This document shows positions 59,938-64,000 of a DNA stretch of 64,000 nt, piece by piece (position 1 is the stretch's first letter; every line of letters begins with the position of its first letter). Origin of the DNA: Kaiparowitsia implicata GSE-PSE-MK54-09C (GTDB lineage Bacteria > Cyanobacteriota > Cyanobacteriia > Elainellales > Elainellaceae); NCBI GenBank assembly GCA_019359435.1, contig JAHHHI010000103.1, positions 46,669 to 110,668 on the forward strand, in the 5' to 3' direction. The position numbers and the translations under genes are program-made. The notes under the pieces were generated by a model that was not told the origin of the DNA, did no database searches, and saw nothing but the letters and a program-made list of their open reading frames with translations.

Positions 59938-61941
59938 TTGTTTTTCCCCAGCGATCCATTTTCCGAAATCGTTGTCCACTTTGTCGGTTATTTCCAGATC
60001 GCCGTGGAAGACACGAAAGCTCGCCTGCAACTCGAGCAGGTAGATCATGATGCCGAACCTGCCCCAGATGCGCCGCTTATGCGTGAGGTTGCGGTCGATA
60101 TGGAGCAGTCCCATACGATGGGCGCCTATATGCCAGGCGTCTACTATGCCCCACCCGAATTCTGGATCCGCGGGGAGGCCCAGTTCGGGCCGGTCCGGAC
60201 TGATCTCCACGAACCGTCCTCATTTGACACCCCCAGCATTGACAGGGCTTGGAACCTGACATCGACAGATCCAGCAGACTTGCCGTCTCCATTAATCGGA
60301 CAAGAGCCGGGGTCGGTGATCGCCGTCCTTACCCAGATGCTGTCACTATCCGACAGTGATGTCTTCGTGATGGGCATCCTGGAACAGCCGCTGCTCTACC
60401 AATCGGGCGCGGATATCGCGCTATCCGGGATGCAGGCCGCCGCCGGCGCGCTACTCGGGCCGATAGGCGATGGATTGGGCATAACGAGTCATGGCGACGT
60501 GCCAGTTTTGGTGGAGACGACCCTCAGTGTCGCGGAGGCGCTCCGGCCCAATCCAGACATGCGAGGCGATGACGTTGAGACCCTGACCGGCATTCATGTC
60601 AACGGTCTGGCCAGCGACGAAGTACCAGATTTGGAAGAGGCGCTGCCGCAACATCGGCGGGAGGGCTCAGCAAGCGACAATGACCCCCGTACCGTTGAGG
60701 TCAAGGGCGAGCACACGGCCCAGCTTGAGCTGCAGGGCGCCGATATAGAAGGAACGATCACCTACAAAAGTGGTGGCAACTTCCTCATGAACGAAGCCAC
60801 CGTGCTCAATGCCGGTCTGACTGGAACGCATTTCGTAGTTGGCGGCGACTTCCACCAACTCGATGCAATCATCCAGATCAACGCGTATCGCGACCATGAC
60901 TGCGTCAGCTCGGACTTTCCCTTGGCAGCCAATCTCTCGGCCGGCGGCACAGCAGCATTCAATATTGCCAGCTTTGTGCAGGAGACCCACGACGCCGCAG
61001 GCGAAGCGGCCCTCGCCAAGCCAGGCTCCATGGCCATCAACTGGCAGATTACCGTTGTCCATGGGGACATCATTTTCCTGGAATGGATGAAGCAGCTGAC
61101 CTTTGTCTCTGACCAGGATATCGGGGTATTGACGGCTGCGGGCAGCGATGTCTTGGTGACCAGTGGTGAGAACATCGGCTTCAATAGCATCAGCCTGCTC
61201 AATTTGGGCCTGCACTACGACTTGATCATGGTCGGCGGCACTGTCTACGACGCCAACGTCATCGTGCAAAAAAACATCCTATACGACAACGACACCATCA
61301 CCATGCTGGGGACGGATGAAGGTGAGGCCTTCTCGGCGCCGGGGAGCCTCACTACCAGCGGGAACCTGCTCTGGAACCAGGCGTCCATCCATAATGTGGG
61401 CGCTACTGATGTCGAGCAGGGGATATCCGACTACTACGGCACGGCCATGGATGGTCTGGCCCAAGGCAGCCTTTCCATGCCGTCCGGCTTTCGCGCGGCG
61501 GAGGAGTTCGAGGGTATTGCCATTCCGCGTGTACTCTACGTCTCGGGAAGCATCTACGACCTGCGCTATGTTGAGCAAACCAATGTGCTGGGCGACGCCG
61601 ATTTAGTGGCGCTGCAGAAGTCAGCCTTCCATGACGGCCAAGCGGAATCTGAGTGGCAGGTCGACACCGGGTCCAATGCCCTGGTCAATATTGCCTCGAT
61701 CAAGGATTACGACACGTTCGGCGACTCCATCGAGGTCGGCGGCAACCATTACTCTGATGCGATTCTGATCCAGGCAGAGATTCTGGCTGCCAATGGCGAT
61801 GAGGATCCGGAGGCTTTGGTCACCGAGGTCGTCGCCTTTGTCGCCCACACGGAAAACCTGGCCGACACGCCCGACTTAGCCACCGGCGACATGATCAACG
61901 ACGCCGCCCCTGTCGATCTCATGCAATCAATGCTCGCCTAG
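59938..61941 (+). CDS. Repeat protein of unknown family, probable secreted substrate or adhesin
   Basis: This is a 667-residue protein. TTG 59938 is chosen because GGAGG lies five bases upstream; the open frame also has an earlier TTG at 59911 and later ATG 60079. The first ~240 residues are non-repetitive. From ~260 to the end there is a recurring module. One half reads (S/T)G-x-N-x3-N-x-A-x-I/V (SGGNFLMNEATVLNAG, SGENIGFNSISLLNLG, SGNLLWNQASIHNVG, TGSNALVNIASIKDYD). The other half reads G-(G/S)-x3-D-x3-(V/I)-x-Q (VVGGDFHQLDAIIQINAY, MVGGTVYDANVIVQKNIL, VSGSIYDLRYVEQTNVL, VGGNHYSDAILIQAEIL), suggesting a beta-solenoid. No signal peptide. It is followed 21 bases later by the secretion ATPase. 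Confidence 0.72.
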   Translation: MFFPSDPFSEIVVHFVGYFQIAVEDTKARLQLEQVDHDAEPAPDAPLMREVAVDMEQSHTMGAYMPGVYYAPPEFWIRGEAQFGPVRTDLHEPSSFDTPSIDRAWNLTSTDPADLPSPLIGQEPGSVIAVLTQMLSLSDSDVFVMGILEQPLLYQSGADIALSGMQAAAGALLGPIGDGLGITSHGDVPVLVETTLSVAEALRPNPDMRGDDVETLTGIHVNGLASDEVPDLEEALPQHRREGSASDNDPRTVEVKGEHTAQLELQGADIEGTITYKSGGNFLMNEATVLNAGLTGTHFVVGGDFHQLDAIIQINAYRDHDCVSSDFPLAANLSAGGTAAFNIASFVQETHDAAGEAALAKPGSMAINWQITVVHGDIIFLEWMKQLTFVSDQDIGVLTAAGSDVLVTSGENIGFNSISLLNLGLHYDLIMVGGTVYDANVIVQKNILYDNDTITMLGTDEGEAFSAPGSLTTSGNLLWNQASIHNVGATDVEQGISDYYGTAMDGLAQGSLSMPSGFRAAEEFEGIAIPRVLYVSGSIYDLRYVEQTNVLGDADLVALQKSAFHDGQAESEWQVDTGSNALVNIASIKDYDTFGDSIEVGGNHYSDAILIQAEILAANGDEDPEALVTEVVAFVAHTENLADTPDLATGDMINDAAPVDLMQSMLA

Positions 61942-61962
61942 TGGATACTCCGGATTTTGAAC

Positions 61963-64000
61963 ATGACCTTTGAGCATCTTGCCCGACGCGATCAACATGC
62001 CTTTGGTCGAGACTTGAACCATGCCGGCCGGGAGCAATCCAACAGGTTGGATCAGATCCTGGACGATATTCATCTTGCGGCCACTGAGCTCGACGAGTTG
62101 GCGCGAGACTACGTGTCGACCACGGAGGCCGGTGACGAGGACGATGACGACAAGGCGCAACGGGCCGTTGAGGCGCCAACTATCGGTACCGGCTCTCGTG
62201 TCGGCGCCGGTTCTACCCCATCGACCGCTTCTGTCCTGGCCGACAGCGAGGCTACGGTTGCGGCCGCCAATCTCGCCGCCCAGGCACGCTCCACCAAAGA
62301 CGTCGATGGCGGGGAGCCGGGCCGCGCGACCATGGACACTTCAGGGCTCGCCCAAAAACCGGTGCCGACCAACAAACCAGGGCCCCGTTGGGAAGATAGG
62401 TCGGAATTGCCGCAGCGCGAGTTCCGGGCGCCGGACCTGGACAAGCCCATCGTCCGGATTCCGCCCATCGTGGAGGGTGATCGTGGCCCGCTCAAATCGA
62501 CGACGCACCCACCCGCGGGCGAGGGTGGGAGCAAGGGCGGATCGGGCAATGGCGGCGGCAGGGCCGGCGGCGGAGGGGGATTCCACAAGCGCACGGTCCA
62601 GCCCAACTTCAATCAGAGCCTAGCCAATGGCATGGTGGCAGTTCGGAGGAACCTCGCCATAGTCATGGCCTTTACAGTCTTCATCAACATACTGGTGCTC
62701 GCTATTCCGATCTATCTGTTTCAGATATCGGACCGCGTGCTGACCAGCAGATCTATGGACACTCTGGTCATGCTGACCGCCGCCGTTGTGGGAGCGGTAG
62801 TGTTGCAGGCGATCCTGGATGCTATCCGCCGCTTCATTCTCATGCGCACGGCTGTGGAGGTGGCGGTACAATTGGGCTCGCCCATTCTCAGCGCAGCGGC
62901 ACGCGCATCGTTACAAGGCAACGGGCGCGATTATCAGGTGTTAGGCGACCTGCAGCAAGTGCGCAGCTTCATCGTATCAGGGACTTTGCTGTCCTTTCTT
63001 GATGCCCCGATGGCGCCGCTCTTCGTGCTGGCCGTTTTCCTGATCCATCCGCATCTGGGCCTTGTGGTGGTCGGGGCGGCGATCTGCCTGCTCACCCTTG
63101 CCATTATCAACCAGAAACTGACGGCGCGATCCTTCACCGACGCGAACAACTTCCTTAGCCGGGCGGCGCTTCATCTAGACTACATGTCCCGCAATTCCCA
63201 GATCATCAACGCCTTGGCTATGATCCCCGAAGTGGTCCGAATCTGGGGCCGTGACACGGCCAGCTCGCTGCGCGCACAGGTGCGGGCCCAGGACCGCAAT
63301 ATTGTTATGTCCAGCATTTCAAAGGGGGTGCGCTTGCTGACCCAGGTGGCCATGCTGGGCTGGGGAGCCTATCTCGCGATTCTGGGCGAAATCACCGGCG
63401 GCATGGTCATTGCGGGGTCCATTATCGCTGCTCGCGCGCTTACCCCCATCGAAGGGACGATCGAGGGTTGGAGCGGCTTCTCGCAGTTCCGCGCCTCCTT
63501 CGGGCGCATCAAAGGCCTGCTGCAATCCTCTCCGCTCAATTTCGAACGCCTGCTCCTGCCTGAACCGATGGGGAGGCTAGATGTCGAGCGCATCCTGTTT
63601 GTGCCTCCGCCCAACAAGAAGGTCCTGCTCAATGGCATTTCCTTCTCCCTGCAGCCGGGCGAGTCGCTGGCTGTTATCGGCAACTCTGGCGCCGGCAAGA
63701 CGACCCTGGGCAAGATGCTGGTCGGGTCGATCCTGCCAACCTCCGGCGCGGTGCGGCTGGACCTAATGGATCTGCGCAACTGGGACCAACGTCAGTTCGG
63801 CGAAAATATCGGCTATCTCCCCCAGGACGTGCAGCTCTTCCCCGGTACGATCAAGGCCAACATTGCCCGCATGCGGGAGGATGTTAGCGACCGCGATATT
63901 TTCGATGCCGCCGTGCTGGCTGACGTTCACGAGCTGATTGCGGGCTTGTCACAGGGCTACGAAACCTATGTGTCAAGTGACGGGGCCCCCCTTTCGGGCG
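61963..64000 (+). CDS. Third type I secretion ABC transporter with long N-terminal extension (3' end outside window)
   Basis: At least 679 residues are visible. Residues ~1-205 are a hydrophilic extension rich in Asp, Gly and Pro, with a Gly-rich tract GGSGNGGGRAGGGGG just before the membrane domain. This is followed by six-helix ABC exporter sequence (VFINILVLAIPIYLFQISDRV is the typical first helix, cited in part) of PrsD/AprD type. Walker A is GNSGAGKTT (~575), then NIGYLPQDVQLFPGTIKANIA (cited in part), and the window ends inside the LSG signature. It lies in an operon-like row after the two repeat proteins, so those are the likely cargo; an HlyD partner is expected just outside the window. 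The extension is absent from the PrsD protein at 20858. Confidence 0.88.
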   Translation, partial: MTFEHLARRDQHAFGRDLNHAGREQSNRLDQILDDIHLAATELDELARDYVSTTEAGDEDDDDKAQRAVEAPTIGTGSRVGAGSTPSTASVLADSEATVAAANLAAQARSTKDVDGGEPGRATMDTSGLAQKPVPTNKPGPRWEDRSELPQREFRAPDLDKPIVRIPPIVEGDRGPLKSTTHPPAGEGGSKGGSGNGGGRAGGGGGFHKRTVQPNFNQSLANGMVAVRRNLAIVMAFTVFINILVLAIPIYLFQISDRVLTSRSMDTLVMLTAAVVGAVVLQAILDAIRRFILMRTAVEVAVQLGSPILSAAARASLQGNGRDYQVLGDLQQVRSFIVSGTLLSFLDAPMAPLFVLAVFLIHPHLGLVVVGAAICLLTLAIINQKLTARSFTDANNFLSRAALHLDYMSRNSQIINALAMIPEVVRIWGRDTASSLRAQVRAQDRNIVMSSISKGVRLLTQVAMLGWGAYLAILGEITGGMVIAGSIIAARALTPIEGTIEGWSGFSQFRASFGRIKGLLQSSPLNFERLLLPEPMGRLDVERILFVPPPNKKVLLNGISFSLQPGESLAVIGNSGAGKTTLGKMLVGSILPTSGAVRLDLMDLRNWDQRQFGENIGYLPQDVQLFPGTIKANIARMREDVSDRDIFDAAVLADVHELIAGLSQGYETYVSSDGAPLSG

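Noticed and set aside
1..64000. tRNA, rRNA, CRISPR arrays, intact insertion sequences and phage genes
   Set aside because: None recognised by reading both strands; a covariance-model scan could still find a small RNA.

Overview
The window looks like part of an alphaproteobacterial chromosome, most plausibly from the Hyphomicrobiales (a Devosia- or rhizobium-like organism). The reasons are GC-rich coding sequence, a rhizobial-style exopolysaccharide gene set (ExoF-, ExoY-, PrsD- and PrsE-like proteins), two Ku proteins, and LuxR/BTAD regulators. The genus is a guess; no rRNA or tRNA gene is present to anchor it.

Layout. (1) 1-2.8 kb: two convergent Ku genes (the first cut by the window edge) and a DUF72 gene. 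(2) 3.0-4.4 kb: a small RlpA-like secreted protein and a degenerate GGDEF protein. (3) 4.7-7.6 kb: a compact exosortase locus, consisting of two small secreted proteins that share a C-terminal GAPGPVAG-x-GLP + membrane helix + basic-tail signal, an exosortase with an intact Cys-Arg-His triad, and a secreted accessory protein. (4) 7.8-10.7 kb: a BTAD regulator, a LuxR-type regulator with a degenerate receiver, and an FkbM methyltransferase. (5) 11.2-40.6 kb: a large surface-polysaccharide locus holding a secreted beta-helix/RTX protein, a Wzx flippase, a six-gene nucleotide-amino-sugar operon, a PrsDE-type secretion pair, a Wzz-type co-polymerase with separate ATPase, an ExoF-type export protein, an ExoY-type priming transferase, the WecB/WecC/WecG ManNAcA module, three further glycosyltransferases, a Wzy-like polymerase and the dTDP-rhamnose operon rfbBDAC. 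(6) 40.9-50.6 kb: a 1930-residue modular protein, a small protein and an HlyB/HlyD-like type I secretion pair. (7) 50.6-55.8 kb: a probable alpha/alpha-toroid protein, another glycosyltransferase, a GMC oxidoreductase and an LhgO-like oxidase. (8) 56-58.2 kb: small unknown genes, a 33-bp palindrome and a second LuxR-type regulator paralogous to the first. (9) 58.7-64 kb: an extremely acidic Asn/Asp/Ser repeat protein, a 667-residue repeat protein and a third type I secretion ATPase with a long N-terminal extension, cut by the window end.

How the genes fit together (inference). ExoY would prime a polysaccharide on undecaprenyl phosphate. The glycosyltransferases would add rhamnose, ManNAcA and amino sugars made by the local pathways. 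Wzx, Wzy, Wzz and the ExoF-type protein would flip, polymerise and export it. Three separate type I secretion systems would deliver beta-helix/RTX, modular and Asn-rich proteins to the same surface. Exosortase systems are typically found beside exopolysaccharide loci, and this arrangement fits that. The two paralogous LuxR-type regulators sit near the two ends, one beside the exosortase/polysaccharide block and one beside the third secretion block, so they may co-ordinate the whole surface programme.

Most novel-looking items: the exosortase mini-locus with very small shared-tag substrates, the repeat-protein/type I secretion cassette at the right end, the DUF4082/dimethylformamidase-like fusion protein, and the paired pseudo-receiver LuxR regulators.
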